From a virus: a stretch of 34,967 bases of DNA. The stretch lies in the IMG/VR virus record IMGVR_UViG_3300048839_001048, positions 1 to 34,967 of that record; one strand, 5' to 3'. A model generated the notes under the pieces. The model worked only from the letters and a program-made list of their open reading frames with translations. It had not been told where the DNA came from and did not search any database. Positions 20,962 through 28,568 of the stretch are shown here, piece after piece (the first letter of the stretch is position 1; the number at the start of each line of letters is the position of its first letter). The position numbers were made by a program, and so were the translations under genes.

Positions 20962-21569
20962 CACGTCGCACTCCGGAAGGCCGGGAGCCCGCGCAGGTCC
21001 GGGTAGGCGAGGTCCAGGTCCGGCGCGTCGTCCGGGTGGGCCTCGAGCAGCTGCAGCCCGCGCGCGGCCTGCTCCGGGGTCAGGTAGGCATTGAAGCCGT
21101 GCTCGGTGATCCCCTGGTCGCGGAGGAAGGGCACGGACCCGTCGCGGCCGTCGAAGCGCATCCGGCGCAGCCAGGCCGCCGCGTCGACGTCATCGGTCAG
21201 CACCATGCCGCCGCGCCCGATCTTGATGTGCTTGCGGGCATGGAACGAGACGCAGTGCAGCCCCCCGGCGTACATGCCGCGGCGCATCCGGAGCGCGCCG
21301 TCCACGATCTCGAGGGGCCGCAGCAGGTAGGCCCCGGTCCACACGACGTCTTCGAACCGCACCCGGCCACCGGCGTGGATGATCGCGTTCGGCACCGAGA
21401 TGTAGGTCCGCGCCGGGATCGTCACCTCGATGCCGGCGGCGCCCGACCGGAGGCATGAGAGGAAGAGGGCGGTCGTGCAGGAGTCGACCGCTACGCCGTA
21501 GCGCGACCCAGCGAACTCGGCCACCGCCTCCTCGAACATCTCGACGACCCGAAACGCGCGGCTCGTCAT
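20961..21569 (-). CDS. Compact DegT/DnrJ/EryC1-type aminotransferase
   Basis: The 202-residue protein keeps the core of PLP-dependent sugar aminotransferases. It has VAVDSCTTALFLSCLRSGA (27-45), VTIPARTYISVPNAIIHAGG (49-68), a PLP-ring Asp in LEIVDGALR (D90), and SFHARKHIKIGRGG with the Schiff-base Lys candidate K113. It also has HGFNAYLTPEQAARGLQLLE (157-176). Usual members have 360-400 residues with the lysine near 180-190, so this one lacks an internal block before D90 and the C-terminal domain. It would transaminate a keto-sugar nucleotide; activity of the short form is unproven. It is the last gene of the glycan cassette. Confidence 0.8.
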   Translation of the reverse strand: MTSRAFRVVEMFEEAVAEFAGSRYGVAVDSCTTALFLSCLRSGAAGIEVTIPARTYISVPNAIIHAGGRVRFEDVVWTGAYLLRPLEIVDGALRMRRGMYAGGLHCVSFHARKHIKIGRGGMVLTDDVDAAAWLRRMRFDGRDGSVPFLRDQGITEHGFNAYLTPEQAARGLQLLEAHPDDAPDLDLAYPDLRGLPAFRSAT

Positions 21570-22042
21570 CGGTCGATCCTCCTGGCCGGCACGCCCACCC
21601 AGGTCTCGCCGGCCGGGATGCTCTTCGTCACGACGGCGCCGGCCCCGACCACCGCCCCGTCGCCGATGACTACACCGGCAACCACGATGGCGCCGGCCCC
21701 GATCGAGCACCCCCGCCGGAGGAGCGTCGGCGACACGGTCCAGTCGCCGGCCATCGCCAGCCCCCCATCCGGGCGGGTGGCGACTGGATGACGGTCATTC
21801 GTGAGGATCGCGCCCGGACCGATGAACACCTCGTCCTCGATCGTGACGCCGGCGAACACCTGGGCCAGGTTCTCGAGCTTGACCCGGTCGCCGATGACGA
21901 CGCCCACGTCGACGTAGGCGCCTCGCCCGATGACGCAGTCGGACCCGATCCGGCAGCCCGCGCGAAGGTGGGCGCCGTGCCACACCGCGGTGCGGCCGCC
22001 CACGATGACCCCCGGCTCGACGTGCGCCTGCGGGTGGATCAT
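21566..22042 (-). CDS. WbpD-like left-handed beta-helix sugar N-acetyltransferase
   Basis: The 158-residue protein is built of hexapeptide repeats forming a left-handed beta-helix (VIVGGRTAVWHGAHLRAG, IGSDCVIGRGAYV, IGDRVKLENLAQVFAGV). It then has IEDEVFIGPGAILTNDRHP (68-86), IGAGAIVVAGVVIGDGAVVG and WVGVPARRID. The WHGAHL, VKLENLAQV and FIGPGAILTND pieces are characteristic of WbpD/WlbB-type acetyltransferases, which acetylate the 3-amino group of UDP-2-acetamido-3-amino sugars. It lies between the epimerase and aminotransferase genes with ATGA overlaps, which fits aminosugar synthesis. Confidence 0.8.
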   Translation of the reverse strand: MIHPQAHVEPGVIVGGRTAVWHGAHLRAGCRIGSDCVIGRGAYVDVGVVIGDRVKLENLAQVFAGVTIEDEVFIGPGAILTNDRHPVATRPDGGLAMAGDWTVSPTLLRRGCSIGAGAIVVAGVVIGDGAVVGAGAVVTKSIPAGETWVGVPARRIDR

Positions 22043-22908
22043 GCCGCCACCTTCAACGCCCGTGCCTGGGCCATGTCGAGGAGGCCCGCCGCGAAGCTGT
22101 ACTCGGCGGTGAACCCGAGCATCCGCGACGCCTTCGACGTGTCGTACACGAAGCGAGCGGCGTCGACCTCGCGGCCACGCTCGACGGCGACCTCGCCGTC
22201 GTACCCGAAGGCATCGCACACGAGCCGCCCCGCCTGCGTCGCGGTGAGCTCCTCGCCGGTCCCGATGTTGTACACGTGCCGCCAGCAGTCCCACGAGGCG
22301 GACACGGCCAGCAGGTTCGCCCGGGCGACGTCCCGGATGTAGGTGAAGTCGTTCGACTGCTGCCCGCCGTAGAGGACGGGTGCCATGCCCCGGTTGATCC
22401 GGTCGAGGAACCCGCCGACCAGGCCATGGCCCCGCTTCTCGGGGCCGTAGAGGTGGGCGTAGCGCAGGATGATCCACGGGCTGGCGGACTCCTGGACGAG
22501 CAGCTCGCCGAGATACTTCGTGCAGCCGTAGAGCGAGTTCCCCGAGGCGCGGAAGGTCTCGCGGATCGGCGGGTCCTCGTCGATCGGCATGTACACCGAT
22601 CCGGTGGACGCGTAGACCAGCGGCACCCGCAGGTCGGAGGCGATGCGGGCGACGACGCGCGTGCCCTCGACGTTCGTGGACAGCGCCACCAGCGGGGCCG
22701 CGTCGGCGTCGGCGAACCGCGCGATCGCCGCCAGGTGCAGGATCCGGTCGGGCTCGCGCTCCTCCACCACCCGGCGGAGCGCGCCCTCGTCCCGGACGTC
22801 CAGGCGATCCATGATGTCGAACCCGACGACCTCATGGCCGGCGTTCTCGAACACGGCGCGCGTCGCCGCTCCGACGAACCCCCTGTCGCCCGTGATCAGG
22901 ACCCGCAT
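22039..22908 (-). CDS. NAD-dependent sugar epimerase/dehydratase
   Basis: The 289-residue protein is an extended short-chain dehydrogenase. It has a Rossmann glycine motif ITGDRGFVG (5-13), DVRDEGAL for the Asp-containing nucleotide loop, and ILHLAAIARF. The catalytic S101-T102 lie in VYASTGSVY, with Y127xxxK131 in LYGCTKYLGE and WIILRYAHLYGP. FTYIRDVARANLLA and HVYNIGTGE follow. Substrate is probably a UDP-, GDP- or dTDP-hexose, but epimerase, dehydratase and reductase cannot be told apart by eye. It is part of the cassette, starting at ATG 22908 (TGATG overlap). Confidence 0.85.
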   Translation of the reverse strand: MRVLITGDRGFVGAATRAVFENAGHEVVGFDIMDRLDVRDEGALRRVVEEREPDRILHLAAIARFADADAAPLVALSTNVEGTRVVARIASDLRVPLVYASTGSVYMPIDEDPPIRETFRASGNSLYGCTKYLGELLVQESASPWIILRYAHLYGPEKRGHGLVGGFLDRINRGMAPVLYGGQQSNDFTYIRDVARANLLAVSASWDCWRHVYNIGTGEELTATQAGRLVCDAFGYDGEVAVERGREVDAARFVYDTSKASRMLGFTAEYSFAAGLLDMAQARALKVAA

Positions 22909-23933
22909 CAGGCTGCCTCCTCGATCTCGATCGCCGCCCAGTCGAGCAGGACCTCGGCGGCTCGTCGCGCGGCTCCATCGCGGTGCGCGTAGACGAGCTC
23001 GAGCGCCCGCTCCCGCTCGGCTGCCACCTGGGGCGGGTCCCCGAGGGCCCGCTCGACGGCAGCCTCGAGGTCGGCCGCATGTCCGACGTTGATCCCGACG
23101 CCGGCCGCATCCCAGAAGCGGAGCCCATGGCTGACGTTGGGCCGATAGCCCCGCCCGACGGTGCGTCCGACCGGATCGTTCAGCACCACCACCGGCCGGC
23201 CGGTCGCGGCGAACTCGAACCCCGCGCTCGTGTTGTCGAACACGAGCAGGTCGGCTCGCCGGCAGACGTCCTCGAAGTCCTCGACGAGCTCGATCCCGAG
23301 CCTCCTGTATTCGCGCCGAAGGTCCGGCGGGCCGTCGAGCGCACGCGGGTGGGCGTGTCCGATGACCGCCCAGCGCGCCGCCAGGTCGGGCAGCGCCGCA
23401 CGGAATGCGTAGTACGCGGTGCGGGTCTCCTGGACGAGCCTGCAGTCCCAGTGGAACGTCACCGCGACGACCGGCCCGGGGCCCGGCTCGCGCGCGGGGA
23501 GCAGGTCCAGCTTCGGGCAGCCGACGACATCCACCCTGGCCCGGGGATAGGCCGCCCGCCACATCGCGGCGGAGTACTCGTTCGGCATCAGGAAGAGGCC
23601 GACGTCGCCGCGGTCGCGGCCGCCGGCATAGGACGAGTGGGTCGCGCCCTTGCGATCCCCTGGGTAGCTCTGACCGGCGCCGTGCTCGATGTAGGCGATC
23701 CGGGTGTACCCGTCCCGTCGCATCCTCTTCGTGTCGCCATAGGAAGCGACCAGGACCGGGCGCGAGGGGTCGGGCGCGACGTTCGTGGTCGGGGTGATGC
23801 CGCGCGCCCGGGCGCGCTCCTCCATCGGGCGATACACGTGGAACCGCCCCCGCGCCTCGGTCGGCAGCGCGTGCCACACGGCCGCCAGGTGGTCGACGAA
23901 CTGGACCTCGTGGGCGTACATGTCGATCGTCAT
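22908..23933 (-). CDS. TagF-like glycosyl/glycerophosphotransferase
   Basis: The 341-residue protein has features of the CDP-glycerol glycerophosphotransferase/GT-B superfamily. These are YIEHGAGQSYPG (81-92), VVGCPKLDLL (137-145), GPVVAVTFHWDC, WAVIGHAHPRALDG (188-201) and LLVFDNTSAGFEFAATGRPV (229-248), the last like the acidic/Ser-rich 'DYSS..f.....pv' motif. It would transfer a polyol phosphate or sugar from an activated donor. It directly follows a HxGH nucleotidyltransferase, the combination seen in teichoic-acid (TagD/TagF) pathways. The product and acceptor are unknown. The ATG at 23933 overlaps the preceding stop. Confidence 0.65.
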   Translation of the reverse strand: MTIDMYAHEVQFVDHLAAVWHALPTEARGRFHVYRPMEERARARGITPTTNVAPDPSRPVLVASYGDTKRMRRDGYTRIAYIEHGAGQSYPGDRKGATHSSYAGGRDRGDVGLFLMPNEYSAAMWRAAYPRARVDVVGCPKLDLLPAREPGPGPVVAVTFHWDCRLVQETRTAYYAFRAALPDLAARWAVIGHAHPRALDGPPDLRREYRRLGIELVEDFEDVCRRADLLVFDNTSAGFEFAATGRPVVVLNDPVGRTVGRGYRPNVSHGLRFWDAAGVGINVGHAADLEAAVERALGDPPQVAAERERALELVYAHRDGAARRAAEVLLDWAAIEIEEAA

Positions 23934-24334
23934 GGCCGGCACCGCCGAGCGATCTCCGTCGAGCTGATGCCGGCCGGGCGCACCGGCACGTAGGCGATGG
24001 TGATCCCGAGTGCGTCGAGGCGGTCCTGCGTGACGTCGATCTGGGCCAGGTAGTCCCGTCGCGCCCAGTCGGTCCCGATGGTGATGACGTCCGGGCGCAG
24101 CGCTTCGATGACCTCCCGACCGGGCCCATCGTTCAGCACGACGGGGTAGCCGAGTGCCGCCACGATGGCGAGCCGCTCGTCCTCCGTGAACGGTGGCCGA
24201 CTCCCTTTGTACCGCTCCACGAAGGCATCGGAGTTGATCGCGACGGTCAGCTGTCCGAACGCCTCCGACCGGCGCAGGAAGGCGGCGTGGCCCATGTGGG
24301 GTACGCCGAACGTGCCGAGAGTCAGGACGCGCAT
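23930..24334 (-). CDS. HxGH nucleotidyltransferase, TagD/RfaE-like
   Basis: The 134-residue protein is a complete single-domain cytidylyltransferase-like enzyme. TLGTFGVPHMGHAAFLRRS (5-23) contains the HxGH signature (13-16), and AINSDAFVERYKGSRPPFTE carries the RYKG motif. EALRPDVITIGTDWA and AGISSTEI (121-128) replace the usual RTxGISTT. Glycerol-3-phosphate cytidylyltransferases (TagD) and RfaE adenylyltransferases have this length and motif set. It probably activates a polyol- or heptose-phosphate for the next gene's transferase. The start overlaps the upstream gene by 13 nt. Confidence 0.85.
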   Translation of the reverse strand: MRVLTLGTFGVPHMGHAAFLRRSEAFGQLTVAINSDAFVERYKGSRPPFTEDERLAIVAALGYPVVLNDGPGREVIEALRPDVITIGTDWARRDYLAQIDVTQDRLDALGITIAYVPVRPAGISSTEIARRCRP

Positions 24335-25206
24335 CCGACCGCCTCCCGGTCCAGCGCAGCTGCGTAGATCCGTTCCCATCGCGCGACGACGAGCCGCGCA
24401 TCGTGGACCTCGTTGACGCAGGCCCAGCCGCGCGCGGCGACCTCGGCGCGCAGGTTCGCGTCGGCGAGGATCTCGACGAGGCGCTCGCGAAGGTCGTCCG
24501 GGGTCGCGCGCAGGTAGGGCAGATAGCCGATCGCCTTGACGATCTGGTCCTCGATCGCCTGATGCGACACGCCGGACACCGTCGGGATGCCCATGCCCCA
24601 CGCCTCGAGCGAGGTGTTCCCATACCCGAAGGCGAACGAGTCGAACACGACGTCGGCCCGGGCCTTCGCCGCCAGCGAGCTCGCCCAGGGCAGGCCCTCG
24701 AGGAGCTCGTGCGGCAGGCCGGCCGCCGCGGCGAGGAACACGTCCGTCTGTTTCATGTGGCGCTTCGTTGGCGCCTGGACGACGAACGGGACGCCCGGGC
24801 TGTAGTGAGCTTGGCGGATGGCCTGGAGCTCGTCGATCAGCACCGGGTTCGGCACCCAGGGGATGCCCTCTACGGCGAGGTCGTGCGTCGAGCCGACCAC
24901 CGGCACGCCGGTCCGGTGACCCGGCCCGTCGACCCAGTATCGGGTGCCGTGGTGGTGCAACACGCGCGGACGATCCTCGGCCGCGGGAACGTGGGCATCG
25001 ATCATGTGGACCACGTCTGCCCTGGCGATGAGGTCCGCGACGAGCGCGGGGTCGTCGCGCCACACGATGTCGGCCGGGTAGCTGAGCCAGTTGGGCTGGC
25101 GCTTGACGAAGCGCACCTCGTGGGCGGTGTATCTGTCGAATGCCCGCTTGAGCGTGATCCCGACCCCGGCCGGATCACCATAGGGGCTGACGATCACGAT
25201 CCTCAT
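24322..25206 (-). CDS. GT-B glycosyltransferase (group 1-like)
   Basis: The 294-residue protein starts MRIVIVSPYGDPAGVG, a typical N-terminal Rossmann strand and glycine loop of GT-B enzymes. It has VHMIDAHVP and HHHGTRYWVDG in the acceptor-side domain. The donor side carries FAFGYGNTSLEAWGMGIPTV (191-210), which resembles the E(x7)E-type nucleotide-sugar motif region of group 1 transferases. The usual length is 350-400, so it is somewhat short. Donor and acceptor are unknown. The gene is coupled by ATGA overlap to its neighbours in the cassette. Confidence 0.75.
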   Translation of the reverse strand: MRIVIVSPYGDPAGVGITLKRAFDRYTAHEVRFVKRQPNWLSYPADIVWRDDPALVADLIARADVVHMIDAHVPAAEDRPRVLHHHGTRYWVDGPGHRTGVPVVGSTHDLAVEGIPWVPNPVLIDELQAIRQAHYSPGVPFVVQAPTKRHMKQTDVFLAAAAGLPHELLEGLPWASSLAAKARADVVFDSFAFGYGNTSLEAWGMGIPTVSGVSHQAIEDQIVKAIGYLPYLRATPDDLRERLVEILADANLRAEVAARGWACVNEVHDARLVVARWERIYAAALDREAVGCAS

Positions 25207-25904
25207 GGCGTCGCCCCCATCACGGCTCGGGCGCGGTCGACCAGGTCAGCCGGATAGTGGGCGGCAAGCTGGTCCCAGGGATCGGTCCGTTCGGCGACTC
25301 CCCATCGGGTCCATAGCCGGTCGTACTGGGTGATGAACGGCGGGTGACGGAACCCGATGTACTGGTACGGGTGCAGGTCGCGCCATTCCCAGCGCGGCGG
25401 CCGGCGCAGGCCGCGGACGGTGTTGTGATCGGTATTGCGGTTGATCTCGTCGGGCGCTGGCCGGAACCTGACCGGCTCCATCAGCGAACGGTGGAACATG
25501 TGCGGGCCGGCGCCGACCTGGCCGACCCGGAGCTCCGCGATCCGCCCGGGCTCCACCGGGGCGTACATATGCGATGTCCGGGTCTGGCGGATCGATGGCA
25601 GCGGGAAGAGGTAGGCAGGATCGATCCACGAGTCGCTGCCGATCGGCACGATCCATTCGGCACCGTGGCGGCCGGCGTACTCCTGGCCGTCGTTGAATCT
25701 TCGCCCGAGCCACTCGTTGTCACGCTCGACGGTGTCGAAGCCGAGGCCGCGCGCGATGTCGAGGTTCTCGTCATCGGCGACGACGACCTGGCGCGCCTCC
25801 AGCCCGACCTTCGCCAGCTCGTCAATCACCCGACGGCGCTGCTCAAGGCAGATGGCGGTCAGCGTGAACCGTCCCCAGGCCGGGGTCACGAACCACACGC
25901 TCAT
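25203..25904 (-). CDS. GT-A-like glycosyltransferase
   Basis: The 233-residue protein has an N-terminal strand-helix like family 2 transferases (SVWFVTPAWGRFTLTAICLE), then VVVADDENLDIARGLG and EWIVPIGSDSWIDPAYLF (83-100). The SDSW takes the place of the metal-binding DxD. The C-terminal third has many aromatic residues (RWEWRDLHPYQYIGF). It probably transfers a sugar from a nucleotide donor. Divergence from well-known family 2 members makes donor prediction unsafe. The stop overlaps the next start in the cassette. Confidence 0.7.
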   Translation of the reverse strand: MSVWFVTPAWGRFTLTAICLEQRRRVIDELAKVGLEARQVVVADDENLDIARGLGFDTVERDNEWLGRRFNDGQEYAGRHGAEWIVPIGSDSWIDPAYLFPLPSIRQTRTSHMYAPVEPGRIAELRVGQVGAGPHMFHRSLMEPVRFRPAPDEINRNTDHNTVRGLRRPPRWEWRDLHPYQYIGFRHPPFITQYDRLWTRWGVAERTDPWDQLAAHYPADLVDRARAVMGATP

Positions 25905-26554
25905 GCCGCCACCGCCTCGATCAGGTCCCAGTCGACGTCGAACGTCGCCCGGACGCCAGCCGTGATCGGATCACGGGCCATGCGGAACGGCGTGAGCGTG
26001 TCGGGGTGCCGGACCCAGAGGAACGCCGGCCGGTCGTCGACGATCCGGACCGGGGCGAGCTCCCACGTCCGGCGGTGCTGCCGCATCCGGATGTGAGTCC
26101 GGTCGCCGGCCGGGGCCCAGAGCGAGGCCCATGCGTTCTTCCGGTTGACGACCGGCACCTGGCGCAGGCCGTTGACGCGGTAGCCGACCGGAAGCATGAG
26201 CACCGTTCGCTCCGTGAGCGTCGCGGCACAGGCGGTGATCCGGAGGAAGGCGTCCCGGGCGAACGCATCGTCGTCATCGATCCGGGTCGTGAGCACCGGC
26301 TCGGTCCAGTCGATGTATGCCTCGGGCCCGGCGCCCATCATGGGCACGACCGGCTGGCCGGCCGATCGGAACGCGTCGAGCCGTTCCTCGAGCAGGGGGT
26401 CGTCCGGGTGCACGTAGACCAGCCAGGTGAACGGCGTCCCCTGCGCCCGGAGCGAGCGCGCCGTGACGCCGCGGGCGATCGCGATGCGCCGCCGGTTCGC
26501 ATCCAGCGGGTACGCCGGCCCGCGCGAGGATGCGGTCAGGATGTAGTGCCTCAT
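25901..26554 (-). CDS. Putative rhamnosyltransferase-type glycosyltransferase
   Basis: The 217-residue protein has TWLVYVHPDDPLLEERLDAF and TTRIDDDDAFARDAFLRI (89-106). The last is the signature of the 'putative rhamnosyl transferase' family, where the RxDxDD motif binds the metal-nucleotide. ERTVLMLPVGYRVNG and KNAWASLW follow, as usual in the family. Start ATG 26554 and stop overlap both neighbours (ATGA). The rhamnose specificity is the family label, not something shown by sequence here. Confidence 0.75.
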   Translation of the reverse strand: MRHYILTASSRGPAYPLDANRRRIAIARGVTARSLRAQGTPFTWLVYVHPDDPLLEERLDAFRSAGQPVVPMMGAGPEAYIDWTEPVLTTRIDDDDAFARDAFLRITACAATLTERTVLMLPVGYRVNGLRQVPVVNRKNAWASLWAPAGDRTHIRMRQHRRTWELAPVRIVDDRPAFLWVRHPDTLTPFRMARDPITAGVRATFDVDWDLIEAVAA

Positions 26555-27363
26555 GCTGCCACCGCCTGGCGCCCGAGCAGCGACCGGAGGCCGTCCACGC
26601 GCTCGGCGAGCTCGGCCGCCAGCGCGGGTGGCACGAGACCGTCGCGGAAGGTCCTGACCCGGGCCGCCTTCGCCGGGCGGTTCGCCCGGACCGGCGGGGA
26701 GGCGGCGATGTCCTCGCAGCGCGCGACGATCGCCCGGTTGCGCCGGCGCATCTCCGTCCGGGCCGGGGACCGGATGTCCGTCGCCGGGTCCGTGCAGAGC
26801 GACCCAGCGCGGCCGAGCCGGTTGTACGTCGGGACCGTCGAGGCGCCGACCGGCGCGACGATCCGCATGACCTTGAGGGTGAGCGAGTCCTGGCCCAGCC
26901 GCTCGCCTGGATTGTGGGCTCCGATCTCGCGATAGCGCTCGGTGCGATAGATCCCGACCTCGTATGCCTTGCGGACGACGGTTCCCCGGCATGCCGCGTG
27001 CTCGGGATCCCCCGGGCAGAAGTGCTCGTTGTGGTAGCGGAGCGCGCCGCACGCGACGTCGGCCTCGTGGGCGAGCAGGCTCTCGATGTGATCCGGGTCC
27101 ACCCAGTCATCCGCGGCCACCGGCGCGTACCACTCGAACGGGCTCGCCCAGATCGCGACGTCCTGGGCGAAGTACGCGCCTCGGTTCGTCGGGTAGCTGT
27201 AGACGACCAGGCGGTCGTCGCGGATGCCGTCCAGCGGTGGTGCCTCGCCGTCGCCGATGACGGCACAGACGAGGTCGCGGTGCGTCTGGGCCAGGACCGA
27301 ACGCACGGCCCGCTCGATCCACGGGCCGCACCGCCAGTACGGGATCGCGACGAGCACGGTCAC
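26551..27363 (-). CDS. Family 2 glycosyltransferase, first gene of glycan cassette
   Basis: The 270-residue protein starts TVLVAIPYWRCGPWIERAVRSVL, the classical GT2 N-terminus, followed by VIGDGE, PTNRGAYFAQDVAI and APVAADDWVDPDH (80-92). The ADDW acts as the DxD-type metal site. A C-terminal helical tail is Arg-rich. It starts at a GTG (27363) that overlaps the stop of the head-closure gene as GTGA, so the cassette is translationally coupled to virion assembly genes. Confidence 0.8.
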   Translation of the reverse strand: MTVLVAIPYWRCGPWIERAVRSVLAQTHRDLVCAVIGDGEAPPLDGIRDDRLVVYSYPTNRGAYFAQDVAIWASPFEWYAPVAADDWVDPDHIESLLAHEADVACGALRYHNEHFCPGDPEHAACRGTVVRKAYEVGIYRTERYREIGAHNPGERLGQDSLTLKVMRIVAPVGASTVPTYNRLGRAGSLCTDPATDIRSPARTEMRRRNRAIVARCEDIAASPPVRANRPAKAARVRTFRDGLVPPALAAELAERVDGLRSLLGRQAVAA

Positions 27364-27728
27364 GACGCCTCCAGCGGGAGGGCCGCGGACGTGATCCGCC
27401 GGCAGTCGACCTCGAGGTGATCGCTCGCGGTGCCGAACTCGAACCGCCGGATCCCGACGATGTCATAGCGGACCCCGTCGTCCGGCTCGAACCGGACGAA
27501 CGCCGCCGTCGAGTGGTCGCCGAGCGGCAGGAAGATGACGTGGTCGCCGATCTCGGCGCCGGCCTGGTGGGCGAGCGCGATCTCCTGGACCTTCTTCGGC
27601 TGCACGAGCCCGTCCACGAGCTCGACGATCGGCGTCCCGGCGACCGGGTGCCCGTACTCGTCGAGGGTGGAATCGGTCGTCGGGCTGACGATCGCCAGCT
27701 CGTGCACGAAGCGGTCGGCGATGGGCAT
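27360..27728 (-). CDS. Head closure / head-tail joining protein
   Basis: The 122-residue beta-rich protein (VSPTTDSTLDEYGHPVAGTP, VQEIALAHQAGAEIGDHVIF, VRYDIVGIRRFEFGTASDH) resembles the SPP1 gp16/HK97-type head-closure family. In these a 'DxyG' N-terminus, a loop and a C-terminal strand pair form a ring plug below the connector. It follows the connector gene by TGATG overlap. The next gene downstream is the first glycan-cassette gene. Confidence 0.65.
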   Translation of the reverse strand: MPIADRFVHELAIVSPTTDSTLDEYGHPVAGTPIVELVDGLVQPKKVQEIALAHQAGAEIGDHVIFLPLGDHSTAAFVRFEPDDGVRYDIVGIRRFEFGTASDHLEVDCRRITSAALPLEAS

Positions 27729-28279
27729 CAGAAGATCACCGCCGGCTCGCCGCCGAGAGCCGCGAGGATGCCCTCACGCTGCTCTGCGTAGGGCTTGCCG
27801 GTCGTGTACTGCTCCGTCCACGACCCGATGACCTGCATCGCGAGCGCCGGGCTGAACGCGATCTCGAGCCGGATGAGCTGGAGCTGCACGGCGCCACGCG
27901 ACGCGGCGTCCGTGTACGGGGTATAGGTCACGTCGACCGCGGGCCGCCAGCTGGTGGCCGGGTTCGTGCCACTGCGCAGCCGGCGCAGGAGGTTGCCCGA
28001 GGACGAGAGGGCATGGTCATCCGCAGCGAGCGTCGTCGGGTCGGCCTGGTGGGCGTACTCGACGACCGCGACCACGTCGGTCGCTCGACGGCCGAGCATG
28101 ATGACGTCGCCGCGCGGCATGAACCGCTGCGTGACGTCGGTGACGATGTAGTCGTCGAGCGCCGGGCCGGCCCGTTCGACGATCGCCTCCTCGGCGGCAT
28201 CGGCCAGGCGCATCAGCGCATCGCTGACCAGCGACGTCGTGATGTGCTCGCGGATCTCGGCCTCGGTGAGGATCGCCAC
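27728..28279 (-). CDS. Head-tail connector (adaptor) protein
   Basis: The 183-residue protein, from a GTG at 28279 with GGAGG upstream, has the helical N-terminus of connector proteins (LTEAEIREHITTSLVSDALM, AAEEAIVERAGPAL). A strand-rich middle (VVAVVEYAHQADPTTL, WRPAVDVTYTPYTD) and a C-terminal helix follow (VQLQLIRLEIAFSPALAMQV). This order is typical of gp6/gp15-type adaptors binding the portal. It sits between the capsid region and the head-closure gene. Confidence 0.7.
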   Translation of the reverse strand: MAILTEAEIREHITTSLVSDALMRLADAAEEAIVERAGPALDDYIVTDVTQRFMPRGDVIMLGRRATDVVAVVEYAHQADPTTLAADDHALSSSGNLLRRLRSGTNPATSWRPAVDVTYTPYTDAASRGAVQLQLIRLEIAFSPALAMQVIGSWTEQYTTGKPYAEQREGILAALGGEPAVIF

Positions 28280-28282
28280 GGG

Positions 28283-28486
28283 TCACGCCTCCGTGCGGGG
28301 CTCGGGAGTGGCCGGGCCGAACGAAAGGGCCTCGAACGCGTCCGGGCGGGCGCGGAGCAGGGGATGATCGGGCGGGAACGTCTGCCCGACCCTGTATCGG
28401 TGGAGCACACCCTTGATCTTGAACACGCCGGACGAGCGCGCGACGAACACGCCGGTCGGGCTGGTCGGGGGAGAGTAGCGAGCCAT
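28283..28486 (-). CDS. Small protein after capsid gene
   Basis: This encodes 67 residues from ATG 28486, with GAGG about 10 nt upstream. The sequence (TGVFVARSSGVFKIKGVLHRYRVGQTFPPDHPLLRARPDAFEAL) has two short strands and a 'G.tf...hpl....p..f' pattern common to small siphophage proteins encoded just downstream of capsid genes, of unknown structural role. It lies downstream of the hairpin at 28512-28552, so its translation may be set by read-through. Confidence 0.6.
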   Translation of the reverse strand: MARYSPPTSPTGVFVARSSGVFKIKGVLHRYRVGQTFPPDHPLLRARPDAFEALSFGPATPEPRTEA

Positions 28487-28511
28487 TCGAGCAGTACCTC
28501 TGGCCTCGTGT

Positions 28512-28552
28512 GGCCCCGCCTCCCCGGAGGCCAGTCGCGGGGAGGCGGGGCC
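28512..28552 (-). terminator. 14-bp perfect stem-loop downstream of the capsid gene
   Basis: GGCCCCGCCTCCCC (28512-28525) and GGGGAGGCGGGGCC (28539-28552) form a perfect 14-bp stem with a 13-nt loop, 17 nt past the capsid stop. No T-tract follows on the minus strand, so a classical intrinsic terminator is not proven; attenuation or 3'-end protection of capsid mRNA is likelier. A second pairing (28500-28507 with 28527-28534) is interleaved with it, but the loops are too short for both complete stems together. Confidence 0.6.
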
Positions 28553-28568
28553 GGTGTTCATGGAGGGA

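Noticed and set aside
28500-28552. H-type pseudoknot after the capsid gene
   Set aside because: Connecting loops of 1-4 nt are too short to span both complete stems; kept only as alternative pairing.
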